A stretch of DNA of 6,847 nt from Actinomycetota bacterium (GTDB lineage Bacteria; Actinomycetota; Acidimicrobiia; Acidimicrobiales; Ilumatobacteraceae), in the NCBI GenBank assembly GCA_005793785.1, contig SXPW01000174.1:1-6847 (forward strand). Reading direction: 5' to 3'. How positions within the stretch are numbered: the first letter of the stretch is position 1; each line of letters begins with the position of its first letter. The notes under the pieces are model-generated. The model was given only the letters and a program-made list of their open reading frames with translations. It had not been told where the DNA came from and did not search any database. The position numbers and the translations under genes were made by a program. Shown piece after piece: positions 1 through 6,006 of the stretch.

Positions 1-99
1 GAAACACCCCATGCCCACGACGAGCGTGTCGCACTCCTCCGGCCAGGGACCCACGAGCGGAGCCCCGTTCACGAAATGCATCTCAGGAACGGACATCAT
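1..99 (-). CDS. msrA: MsrA, peptide-methionine (S)-S-oxide reductase, N-terminal fragment cut by the window edge
   Basis: MsrA reduces methionine-S-sulfoxide in oxidised proteins in the cytosol, using a catalytic cysteine recycled by thioredoxin. Only 33 codons are visible. They include a stretch reading TLVVGMGCF at residues 25-33, which matches the family's conserved GCFWG start; Cys32 would be the catalytic residue. The preceding F-V-N-G-x-P-L-x-G-P-W-P-E sequence is also typical of the N-terminus of longer MsrA proteins. The ATG at 99-97 overlaps the trmH stop (ATGA), which implies translational coupling; a second ATG follows immediately at 96-94. The rest of the gene lies off the left edge, so completeness cannot be judged. 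Recognition rests on a short segment, but the motif is distinctive. Confidence 0.85.
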   Translation of the reverse strand, partial: MMSVPEMHFVNGAPLVGPWPEECDTLVVGMGCF

Positions 100-872
100 C
101 GGCTCCGCCGTGAAAGTTCATAGTTGATGATTGTTGCAGCCATCGCAACGTTCAGGCTCTCCGAGCGACCATGTTGTTCGATACGGATCCAACCATCGAC
201 GAGAGCCTCCGTCGGTTGGCTGACGCCGTGCGCTTCGTTCCCGAGCACCACACAAACCGGTTTTCGAGGTTCGATCTCGGTGATGGACATGGATTCCGAG
301 TTGTCATGCGATGAAGTGGCGAGTATCCAATAACCGAGCGCCTTCACCTCGCTCAATGATGCGCCGTCGATCACCGGCACGTGGAAGAGGGCCCCTGCCG
401 ACGCGCGCACCACCTTTGGATTGAATGCGTCGACGCATCCCTGACCCAGAACCACACCGCTAGCACCCATCGCCTCGGCGCTTCGCAGGATGGTGCCGAG
501 ATTGCCAGGATCACTTACCGCATCGAGGAACAACACCCACGGGGCCGAACCCAAGTTGGCAATCTCGAGGCGCGCCAACGAAGCGGAGCGTCGCGACACG
601 AGGGCGAGATTCGGCTGGGGTGATTCGGTCGACGCAATACGTTCGAGGACCCCCTCACCGAGCACGAACTCATCAGCGGTGCAACCGGGTACGGATGGGG
701 CGCTTGCCGGGTGGAATTGCGCAAGCACGTCCCAGCCGCCGCGCATTGCCTCGGCAATGAGTACGGCTCCTTCGACGACGAAGAGTCCCTCGTCGGCACG
801 TGCCGACCGGCGAGCAAGCAGTCGCCGGAGTTGTTGAACGCGCTGGTGGGAAAACCCCAGCGTCTCGTTCAG
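96..872 (-). CDS. TrmH/SpoU-family RNA 2'-O-methyltransferase (TsnR-like), probable CTG start
   Basis: This is a SAM-dependent SPOUT enzyme predicted to methylate a ribose 2'-OH in rRNA, as TsnR-like and RlmB-like relatives do. Numbering from the CTG start (258 aa), residues 5-42 are the start of the substrate-binding domain (LGFSHQRVQQLRRLL, then GLFVVEGAVLIAEA). The SPOUT motifs follow: DPGNLGTILR (121-130), VVLGNEAHGV (208-217) and SLNVAMAA (239-246). In motif 3 the usual I-P-M before the Gly is I-E-Q. No ATG, GTG or TTG lies in frame between the stop at 948-950 and the ATG at 746, and that ATG would delete the first 42 residues, which look homologous. The best start is CTG at 872-870, overlapping the rplT stop (CTGA) with AAAGG about 10 nt upstream. 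Target nucleotide is unknown. This gene slot after rplT is known in actinobacteria. Confidence 0.92.
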   Translation of the reverse strand: MNETLGFSHQRVQQLRRLLARRSARADEGLFVVEGAVLIAEAMRGGWDVLAQFHPASAPSVPGCTADEFVLGEGVLERIASTESPQPNLALVSRRSASLARLEIANLGSAPWVLFLDAVSDPGNLGTILRSAEAMGASGVVLGQGCVDAFNPKVVRASAGALFHVPVIDGASLSEVKALGYWILATSSHDNSESMSITEIEPRKPVCVVLGNEAHGVSQPTEALVDGWIRIEQHGRSESLNVAMAATIINYELSRRSR

Positions 873-1225
873 GCGAGTGCTGCCTTTGCCGTGTCGACCA
901 GCTTCTTGAAGGTGTCCGCATCGCTTACGGCGATGTCGGCGAGCACCTTACGATCGACCTCGACGCCGGCCTTGTTCAAACCGTCGATGAAGCGGCTGTA
1001 CGACAGGTCGTGCACACGGCATCCAGCGTTGATGCGCTGGATCCAGAGGCTGCGAAACTCGCCCTTCTTGGCGCGGCGGTCACGAAACGCGTACTGCCCG
1101 GCGTGGAGAACTGCTTCGTTGGCGGCGCGGAACGTGCGGCTGCGATCGCCGAAATATCCCTTCGCCTTCTTCATGATTGCCTTGTGCTTCTTCTTGGCGT
1201 GTACGCCGCGCTTGACGCGTGCCAT
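869..1225 (-). CDS. rplT: 50S ribosomal protein L20
   Basis: L20 is a primary 23S rRNA-binding protein needed for early assembly of the large ribosomal subunit. The 118-aa product has the family's usual length and hallmarks. It begins with the basic MARVKRGVHAKKKHKAIMKK segment, followed by AKGYFGDRSRTFRAANEAV, then a conserved globular part (EFRSLWIQRINAGCR at about 56-70, then LSYSRFIDGLNKAGV). The ATG has AAGGAG 8 nt upstream. It is third in the infC-rpmI-rplT operon, 67 nt after rpmI, and its TGA overlaps the proposed start of the methyltransferase gene. In other bacteria L20 represses this operon by binding its mRNA. I saw no clear mimic of that site here. Confidence 0.98.
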   Translation of the reverse strand: MARVKRGVHAKKKHKAIMKKAKGYFGDRSRTFRAANEAVLHAGQYAFRDRRAKKGEFRSLWIQRINAGCRVHDLSYSRFIDGLNKAGVEVDRKVLADIAVSDADTFKKLVDTAKAALA

Positions 1226-1292
1226 GTGGTGTGCTCCTTATCCTCGGTGGTTGGTGGTTAGTGACGAATTCCGTTGGTGGACGTGCGTTGGC

Positions 1293-1490
1293 TCAGCGCT
1301 CGCACAACAAGCGCTTGATCTTGCGGGCGTCGCCCGAGTGCACGTCGACGGTGCCGTCGAGACGACGCGTCCGTGACGATGGCTTGGCCTCGAACAGGTG
1401 CTGACGCATCGCCTGCTGGCGACGCAACTTGCCCTTCCCCGTCTTGCGGAAACGCTTCTTGGCGGTCTTGGATGTCTTCATCTTCGGCAT
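1293..1490 (-). CDS. rpmI: 50S ribosomal protein L35
   Basis: L35 is a small, very basic protein of the large ribosomal subunit. The 65-aa product matches the family in length and content, with the signature N-terminus MPKMKTSKTAKKRFRKTGKGK and a basic, Arg-rich middle (RRQQAMRQHLFEAK). The C-terminus (about residues 53-65, GDARKIKRLLCER) is where many homologues have similar Lys/Arg-rich ends. The ATG is preceded by AGGAG at a spacing of 6 nt. It lies 24 nt downstream of infC and upstream of rplT, the classical operon order. Confidence 0.97.
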   Translation of the reverse strand: MPKMKTSKTAKKRFRKTGKGKLRRQQAMRQHLFEAKPSSRTRRLDGTVDVHSGDARKIKRLLCER

Positions 1491-1514
1491 TGCTGGCTCC
1501 TGTCGTTGGATTCG

Positions 1515-2093
1515 TTATGCGGATTTCGTTGCGGTGTTCGGCGAAGTGGTTGGTTTCTTGGCGTTGGCGGCAGCCTTCTTGTCCGGTGAGAGCACCATCG
1601 TCATGCTGCGACCGTCGAGTCGTGGCTCGGTGTCTACCCTGGCTATCGGACCCAATTGCTCCAACACCTCGTCGAGGACCTTCTTCCCCAGTTCGGGGTG
1701 GGCCATTTCTCGACCTCGGAATTGCAGCGACACCTTGACCTTGTGACCCTCCTCGAGGAACTCGAGCATGTGTCGAACCTTCGTGTCGAAGTCACCCTTG
1801 CCGATCTTGGGTCGGAACTTCACTTCTTTCGTCGTGATTTGGATGGTCTTCTTGCGCGATTCCTTCAGACGTTGGGCTTCTTCGTAGCGGAATTTGCCGT
1901 AGTCCATGATTCGACACACCGGAGGATCCGCCTGTGCCGCCACCTCGACGAGGTCGAGTTCTGCGGCGCGCGCTCTGGCGAGCGCATCTTCGATGGACAC
2001 GATCCCGACTTGCGAACCATCGGCGTCAACGAGACGCACCTTGGACACCCTGATGCGATCGTTGTACCGCGGCTCATTCGTCGGCGGTGCTAT
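1515..2093 (-). CDS. infC: Translation initiation factor IF-3, probable ATA start
   Basis: IF-3 binds the 30S subunit, blocks premature 50S joining and proofreads the start codon and initiator tRNA. The N-terminal domain carries PPVCRIMDYGKFRYEEAQ. The C-terminal domain carries KEVKFRPKIGKGDFDTKVRHM, FLEEGHKVKVSLQFRGREMAH and DGRSMTMVL, followed by a Lys/Ala/Thr-rich tail. The first ATG/GTG/TTG in frame is GTG at 2048-2046 (177 aa). However, the codons before it read TNEPRYNDRIR, matching the conserved IF-3 N-terminus, so translation must begin earlier. The in-frame stop at 2102-2100 leaves ATA at 2093-2091 as the most likely start (192 aa). It overlaps the TAG of a tiny leader ORF. E. coli infC uses AUU and IF-3 represses such starts, so autoregulation is plausible. 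A frameshift error or programmed shift remains possible. Confidence 0.95.
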   Translation of the reverse strand: MAPPTNEPRYNDRIRVSKVRLVDADGSQVGIVSIEDALARARAAELDLVEVAAQADPPVCRIMDYGKFRYEEAQRLKESRKKTIQITTKEVKFRPKIGKGDFDTKVRHMLEFLEEGHKVKVSLQFRGREMAHPELGKKVLDEVLEQLGPIARVDTEPRLDGRSMTMVLSPDKKAAANAKKPTTSPNTATKSA

Positions 2094-2113
2094 GACTGGT
2101 CACTGCTGTTCAA
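2090..2113 (-). CDS. Seven-codon leader ORF upstream of infC (putative)
   Basis: A TTG at 2113-2111 opens a 7-codon frame (MNSSDQS) that ends with TAG at 2092-2090. It has the strongest Shine-Dalgarno in this leader, AGGAGG at 2128-2123, with an ideal 9-nt spacer. Its stop overlaps the ATA proposed as the infC start (ATAG). This suggests termination-reinitiation coupling, or alternatively that this is the true infC N-terminus joined by a -1 frameshift or a base error. The ORF is too short to support by composition, so the case rests on the ribosome-binding site and the overlap. Confidence 0.35.
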   Translation of the reverse strand: MNSSDQS

Positions 2114-2122
2114 GCGGCTGTG

Positions 2123-2128
2123 CCTCCT
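2123..2128 (-). promoter_or_regulatory. Strong Shine-Dalgarno (AGGAGG) in the infC leader
   Basis: A perfect AGGAGG sits 9 nt before a TTG and 29 nt before the ATA of infC. The infC frame itself has no comparable site near any candidate start. Ribosomes recruited to infC therefore most likely land here, which bears directly on how infC is started. Confidence 0.6.
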
Positions 2129-2191
2129 ATAAAGATGGAATGTGGTGGAGGCTCGAACCGCCAGATGCGAGGGCGTGCAAGGGGGCGAGAC

Positions 2192-2208
2192 GCGGTGCTG
2201 CACACCGC
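2192..2208. repeat. Small inverted repeat in the infC upstream region
   Basis: GCGGTG and CACCGC are separated by CTGCA, giving a 6-bp perfect stem. No T-run follows on either strand, so it does not look like an intrinsic terminator. If the infC transcript starts upstream, it would form a GC-rich leader hairpin about 100 nt before infC. Its function is unknown. Confidence 0.4.
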
Positions 2209-2231
2209 TGGCGCTCGACCCACACTCACTC

Positions 2232-2264
2232 ACCAACCACCGTTCGATTCGAACATCCGTTGGA
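2232..2264. promoter_or_regulatory. 33-bp palindrome made of two LexA-box-like dyads
   Basis: The core is a perfect 13-bp palindrome, GTTCGA-T-TCGAAC (2242-2254). Each half is also the inner arm of a wider dyad. On the right, TCGAAC-N4-GTTGGA (2249-2264) matches the Gram-positive/mycobacterial LexA pattern TCGAAC-N4-GTTCGA at 11 of 12 fixed positions. On the left, ACCAAC-N4-GTTCGA (2232-2247) matches at 10 of 12. It lies between divergent infC and the DUF1844-like gene, about 140 and 100 bp from their starts, so it could act on either promoter. The match is seen directly; LexA binding is inferred. Confidence 0.4.
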
Positions 2265-2349
2265 ATGTCGTGGCGAGGTGGATCGACCACCGAGGTCGCC
2301 GATCACTTTGCCGTGACGCTGGCCGCCGAAGCGGTAACAACGCCTCCAA

Positions 2350-2355
2350 TAGCGT
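2350..2355 (+). promoter_or_regulatory. Possible -10 element for a leaderless DUF1844-like mRNA
   Basis: TAGCGT fits the actinobacterial TANNNT -10 pattern and ends 8 nt before the ATG at 2363, which would put transcription start at or next to the start codon. No convincing -35 is visible, so this is a weak call. Confidence 0.25.
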
Positions 2356-2362
2356 AGCGGCG

Positions 2363-2689
2363 ATGAGCAACGACGACTCCGACGGCTTCAATGGCGACGA
2401 CGGCACCGCCCTTTCCGACGCCCAGGCAGCCCTCGAGGACGCCCGACGCCGAATTGCGGAAGCCCCGGCCCGGGTGGTGGTGGTGAACCACCTCATGGGA
2501 ATGTACGAATTGGCCGCCATCCATCTCTCGTCGGTACCACCGAAGTTGGACGATGCCTCCCTTGCCATCGACGCACTGGCCGCGTTGGTCGAGAGGCTCG
2601 GTGAACGACTCGGCGACGACCTCAACACCATGCGCGACGCCCTCGCCAACATTCAGATGGTCTACGTGCAAATGAAGTCGAAGGCCTAG
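2363..2689 (+). CDS. DUF1844-like small protein divergent from infC
   Basis: The 108-aa product has an acidic, probably disordered N-terminus (about 1-18), a short charged helix (19-35), and a predicted helical domain from about 37 to 103. That domain contains VVVNHLMGMYELAAIHL, a central LAIDALAALVERL and a final DDLNTMRDALANIQMVYVQM. This layout resembles DUF1844 proteins, which in several actinobacteria sit next to infC. The biochemical function of the family is not known. I chose the ATG at 2363 because the open frame upstream, back to 2120, reads as low-quality Arg/Gly/Ser-rich translation of the control region. No good Shine-Dalgarno precedes it. A TAGCGT hexamer at 2350-2355 is placed to give a leaderless transcript. 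It converges on rmuC across a 27-nt gap. Family assignment is by pattern memory. Confidence 0.75.
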   Translation: MSNDDSDGFNGDDGTALSDAQAALEDARRRIAEAPARVVVVNHLMGMYELAAIHLSSVPPKLDDASLAIDALAALVERLGERLGDDLNTMRDALANIQMVYVQMKSKA

Positions 2690-2716
2690 CGCAGCGCACT
2701 TTCGCCGCGGAGACGG

Positions 2717-3895
2717 CTACTCCTCGTCGTCGTCGACGTCCGCGGATTCTGCCTCAGCCAGGGCGGCGTCGAGTTCTTTGAGGGCGGCACTATCGGCGGA
2801 GATCCCGCGCTGGTGGGCCAACTCGTCGATCTCGCGAACCGGCTTGTTGACCGCCGAAAACACCCGTCCAGTGGTGACCGCCTTCAACTTCTTTTGCATC
2901 TTTTCAAAGTGGCCGGCGATGTCCTTCAGATTCTTGACGTAGTTGCCCCACGCCTTTCCGAAGTTGGTGAGCAACCGCAGCACCTCGTTGGCATTCTGCT
3001 CCATTGCGAAGCTCGCCGTCGCTTGACGAACCACACCGAGGAATGCATACAACGTGAGCGGCGAACACAACACCACCCGCTTGGCGACGGCATCGTCGAT
3101 CAACGTCGGTTTGTGTTGCTGAATGAATCCGAGCACGCTCTCGTTCGGTATGAAGAGCAGTACGTAATCAAGGGCGTTTGCGCCGGACTGCTGCACGTAA
3201 TCCCGTTTCTCCAACTCCTTGACGCGCTCTTCGACGTTCTTGATGAATGCATCCTTCATGATCTTGCGGGTGTTGTCGTCCTGCGCCTCGAAGTACTTGA
3301 GGTAGTTCTCCATGGGAAACTTCGAATCGAGGTACAACACTCGATCGGGTGGAAGCTTGAACGTGAAGTCGGGCTTGCCGCCGGCCTCCAACTTTTCCTG
3401 CATCTCGTAGTTGATGCCGCGCTCAAACCCGGCCTGCATGAGGATGTCGACGAGCATCTTCTCGCCCCAGTTGCCGCGGCCCTGCGAACTCGACAGCACC
3501 TTGTTAAGTGCCTGGGTTTGTTGGGCGAGACCCGCCACCGCCGTGTCGATGCCGCCGAATTTCTCGGAATTGGCTTCGCGCAGTTGACGAATCTCCGTCT
3601 CGAGGCGCCCCATCTTCTCGTCGATCTGCTTCTTGGTGATGTCGATGACATCGCCAACCTTTGTTGCGGCAGAAGTAAGCGCTTCTTGGCGGTCATCCTT
3701 GGCTTGGTCGGCCAAGTCGCGCAGCGTTTCGTTGTGGATTTCCCGAATCACTTCCCGGATATCGGCTGCTGTCAGCGACGGTGCAGTCGCCCCGGGCACG
3801 GGTTGGGCCGGTGCCACCGGTTTTCGCTGCAGCACGACGAGAACCGCCACCACGGCGACAACGAGACCAATTGCGAGGCCGACGAAGGTTTCCAT
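2717..3895 (-). CDS. rmuC: RmuC-family DNA recombination protein, membrane-anchored
   Basis: RmuC proteins limit DNA rearrangements between short inverted repeats and are predicted nucleases with a PD-(D/E)XK-like core. RmuC domains have also been recruited into phage defence (the Shield system). The 392-aa product starts with a membrane helix (about 4-22), a Pro/Ala linker, and a long coiled-coil region (about 45-135). The core follows: GRGNWGEKML (139-148), KPDFTFKLP (174-182), YLDSKFP (188-194) with D190 and K192 as likely active-site residues, LLFIPNES (246-253) and VVLCSPLTL (274-282). It ends in an acidic tail rich in Asp and Glu. The ATG has AAGGAG 8 nt upstream. It lies 69 nt downstream of the fused nuclease gene on the same strand, so they may share a transcript, although AAGGAG gives it independent translation. 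Confidence 0.96.
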   Translation of the reverse strand: METFVGLAIGLVVAVVAVLVVLQRKPVAPAQPVPGATAPSLTAADIREVIREIHNETLRDLADQAKDDRQEALTSAATKVGDVIDITKKQIDEKMGRLETEIRQLREANSEKFGGIDTAVAGLAQQTQALNKVLSSSQGRGNWGEKMLVDILMQAGFERGINYEMQEKLEAGGKPDFTFKLPPDRVLYLDSKFPMENYLKYFEAQDDNTRKIMKDAFIKNVEERVKELEKRDYVQQSGANALDYVLLFIPNESVLGFIQQHKPTLIDDAVAKRVVLCSPLTLYAFLGVVRQATASFAMEQNANEVLRLLTNFGKAWGNYVKNLKDIAGHFEKMQKKLKAVTTGRVFSAVNKPVREIDELAHQRGISADSAALKELDAALAEAESADVDDDEE

Positions 3896-3964
3896 GTGAT
3901 TATCTCCTTGTGATTGGGGGTAGTTGGGTTTCGTGTTGATGTTCGGAGGTGCTACGCAAGTGTG

Positions 3965-5791
3965 TCATTGCGGTGTGACACGTTTGGTGAGCCAATATCG
4001 CCAAATCATCACCATCGCCGCTGTGTCGAGACCGCAGTAGCGATACAGTGCCGCCGCCAGAGTATTGCGATAGGAGTCATCGCCGCGCTTGCGACCATAG
4101 ATCAGTTCTTGGTAGGCGCGCATCGCCCCGACTCCATCCGTGACGGCATCGCCATTCACCACGTCGGCAGCGTCAAGACCGAGCACACTCGACAGCGGGC
4201 TGCCGTCGATGGCGAGGGCGAGCGTCCGGTAGGGATCCATGGGTTGACCGTCGCGATCGACCTTGTAGTACTGCACGAACCACGGATCCGTCCAGAGAAA
4301 ATCCCCCGCAGCCCAGATGCTGTCCAGCACACGCTTGATTGAGTGACTGCCGTTCATGGCTGGGTGACAATAGAACTGTTTCGACAACTGCAGCAGGTCG
4401 AGCATGCGCGTGGCGGAGGGTTCCCGATCGTCGCCCTCCACGGTTTCGCGTCCGACGAGCCCCTCGAACCACCGTTCCAACGACGCGTCAAGGACACCGC
4501 GCTCACGCAGTTGTCGTCGAACACCAATGAGGGTCGTCCTTTCATAGTGGCTCCAGACCAAGACCGTTCCCGATTCCCCAATCGCCTTTCGCAACTCCCG
4601 CACGAACTCGTCGTTGGGATACGCGTCGCGAAGGTTCAGCCATTGCGAATGTTCCAAGGTGGTCGCGTCGGCGGCTCGAAGTGTGTGACAGCTGAACTGG
4701 AAGGCGACTTGTTCGTACGGTTTCATGCCTGCGAGATACGGAACCGGAATGCGCGAGGCCTCGAAATCGATGAAGTGGATCGGATACGTGACCTGCTCCA
4801 ACTCCGACACCAAACGTGGATCTTGAAATTCCCTACCCTCACGCGCAACGCGGACCTGATGTCGACGCGGAGGACCCCACGAGCCCCCGGCATCCACTAC
4901 CCCATCGGGCACATCGACGAGACGATGATTACCGGCGTCGCGCATGGCGTTGAATGCGGCCTTCTGATCCTTGGAGCGATACCCCTGGTGGAGGTCCAGG
5001 AAGTGCGGTGAATCACTCGGAGATGGTCCCCAGCATTCTTCGAATCCGTTTGGCGTGAGCCCGACACCGCGAAACTCGCAACCGCGACACAAACTCGCGG
5101 TGCGCTCCGGCAGGAAGTCGGGCTGTTTGCCGTCGAGGAAGTGCAACAGATCCTGCGACGATTCGATTACTTCGTCCATGAGTGAGTCCACCGCCTTGGA
5201 AACGTCGATGAACTCGAGGAAATGATCCGCGGCCAACGCCGCACGATTCCCGGTGAAAACGGCGCGCGGTTTGTCGCGTTCGGCGACGTTCTCGTCGACG
5301 ATCTCAATGTTCTTGTAGATGCCTTCGAGATTGGTCCGTTTGGTCTTGTTGACGACGCACAATCGCGGCTGGATCTCCAGGCTCGGATACGCGAGTTGGG
5401 CAACCATCACCTGGAAGGTGATGTCCAACAGGTACGGGCGCCACCCGCTGACGACATCACCGCTCCTCGAAAAGAACTGGTCCGAGTCTGCCGATTCCAC
5501 GCTCGTGGCTTTGATCTCGGTGAGCACCGCCCGATCGGAGAAGGACTCCCAGCCGTCCACACGTGCCTGATATCGATCGTGCTGCAGCGTGACCTCGAAC
5601 TCGGCGGCGGGATTCCCCTGGAGCATCACCGCGTGGGCGATGGCCTCCACCATGAATCCTCCCTCGGCGAAGAACTCGAGCATGTCGTTGTCCTGCAACG
5701 TGCTCGGATACTTGGCCTTGTAGTACTTGAGCTTCTGTTTGCACTCCATGCCGAGTTTGAAATTCGACTTGGTCAAGCGAGGCGATGTCAC
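3965..5791 (-). CDS. Two-domain nuclease: Cas4/RecB-like PD-(D/E)XK domain fused to DUF2779 (DEDDy-like)
   Basis: This 608-aa protein has two nuclease-type parts. Residues 1-255 resemble Cas4/RecB-like PD-(D/E)XK nucleases: ARVDG with D79, then LTEIKA with E92 and K94. Four cysteines sit as in Fe-S members of that group: C17 near the N-terminus, then C235, C238 and C253 after the core. Residues about 335-600 match DUF2779: HFIDFE (D342, E344), KPYEQVAFQFSCH, LVWSHYE, RMLDLLQLS (D465), GSHSIKRVL and YCGLDTAAM (Y585, D589). The DxE plus final Y-x3-D resembles DEDDy 3'-5' exonucleases. The likely role is DNA end processing in repair or defence; substrate and biology are unknown. GTG at 5791 is the start, with AAGGAG 9 nt upstream. 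The nearby ATG is in another frame and stops after three codons. rmuC follows on the same strand. Confidence 0.85.
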   Translation of the reverse strand: MTSPRLTKSNFKLGMECKQKLKYYKAKYPSTLQDNDMLEFFAEGGFMVEAIAHAVMLQGNPAAEFEVTLQHDRYQARVDGWESFSDRAVLTEIKATSVESADSDQFFSRSGDVVSGWRPYLLDITFQVMVAQLAYPSLEIQPRLCVVNKTKRTNLEGIYKNIEIVDENVAERDKPRAVFTGNRAALAADHFLEFIDVSKAVDSLMDEVIESSQDLLHFLDGKQPDFLPERTASLCRGCEFRGVGLTPNGFEECWGPSPSDSPHFLDLHQGYRSKDQKAAFNAMRDAGNHRLVDVPDGVVDAGGSWGPPRRHQVRVAREGREFQDPRLVSELEQVTYPIHFIDFEASRIPVPYLAGMKPYEQVAFQFSCHTLRAADATTLEHSQWLNLRDAYPNDEFVRELRKAIGESGTVLVWSHYERTTLIGVRRQLRERGVLDASLERWFEGLVGRETVEGDDREPSATRMLDLLQLSKQFYCHPAMNGSHSIKRVLDSIWAAGDFLWTDPWFVQYYKVDRDGQPMDPYRTLALAIDGSPLSSVLGLDAADVVNGDAVTDGVGAMRAYQELIYGRKRGDDSYRNTLAAALYRYCGLDTAAMVMIWRYWLTKRVTPQ

Positions 5792-5872
5792 GGTGCCATT
5801 CTCCTTCAGGGGTGTGGGACGTTCCGTACATACGCACGAATCGCCCGGTTCCGTGCCATATCGGCGGGATCA

Positions 5873-5894
5873 CACTCTGCCCAGGGATGTGCGT
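5873..5894 (-). promoter_or_regulatory. Promoter-like motif copy B, toward the fused nuclease gene
   Basis: On the minus strand this reads ACGCACATCCCTGGGCAGAGTG (5894 to 5873), the same motif as copies A and C with one T missing in the middle. CAGAGT would be the -10 equivalent, and its 3' end is 82 nt from the GTG at 5791. The function is inferred from the repetition only. Confidence 0.35.
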
Positions 5895-5914
5895 AACACC
5901 CCTGTGGCAGAGTG
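5889..5914 (+). promoter_or_regulatory. Promoter-like motif copy A, toward the 159-aa gene
   Basis: TGTGC-gt-AACACCCCTGTGGCAGAGTG matches copy C (6559-6583) apart from a 2-nt insertion and a few substitutions. CAGAGT (5908-5913) could be a weak -10, but no TTGACA-like -35 is present at the right distance. It lies over 100 bp before the ATG at 6031, so it would give a long leader unless the GTG at 5920 is used. Confidence 0.35.
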
Positions 5915-5976
5915 CCACCGTGCCCGCAACGGCACGAACTTCATCCAGACGACCCGAGGGCCCCGGCCCGTCGAAG

Positions 5977-6006
5977 GTCACCAACCGATTTCAAGTCGGT
6001 GGTAAC
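5977..6006. repeat. Palindrome resembling a tRNA-Ser(UGA) anticodon arm
   Basis: ACCGA (5984-5988) and TCGGT (5996-6000) flank a 7-nt segment. Pairing extends outward to 5977/6006 with one bulge and, on the minus strand, one G-U pair. Read on the minus strand, the 5-bp stem and CUUGAAA loop look like a serine tRNA anticodon arm with anticodon UGA. No acceptor, D or T arm can be found around it, so it is not a tRNA gene. It may be an operator or a remnant attachment site. Confidence 0.4.

Larger units (their letters stand above)
5873..5914. repeat. 42-bp imperfect inverted repeat (two opposed motif copies)
   Basis: The outer arms CACTCTGCC (5873-5881) and GGCAGAGTG (5906-5914) are perfect over 9 bp. 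Pairing continues inward as CAGGG/CCCTG after one bulged T (5905), then three more pairs past one mismatch, leaving GCGTA as the loop. That is about 17 pairs. The arms are two inverted copies of one motif, approximately ACAYCCCTGTGGCANNNTG, that also occurs at 6563-6583. This argues for two divergent promoters or an operator rather than a terminator, since genes diverge from here and no T-run follows. Confidence 0.75.

Noticed and set aside
2120..2362. Longer version of the DUF1844-like protein starting at 2120
   Set aside because: The extra 81 residues are low-complexity Arg/Gly/Ser-rich translation, cross the double dyad and the infC leader signals, and have no family-like content.
2690..2716. 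Terminator between the convergent DUF1844-like gene and rmuC
   Set aside because: The 27-bp gap has no stem of useful length followed by a T-run on either strand.
2813..3913. Long plus-strand open frame of 366 aa opposite rmuC
   Set aside because: It is the antisense shadow of a clear rmuC gene and shows no family motifs; the same holds for the frames opposite the fused nuclease gene.
5984..6000. Plus-strand reading of the palindrome as a selenocysteine tRNA anticodon arm (anticodon UCA)
   Set aside because: No T arm with GGTTCGA-type sequence, long variable arm or acceptor stem could be found around it.
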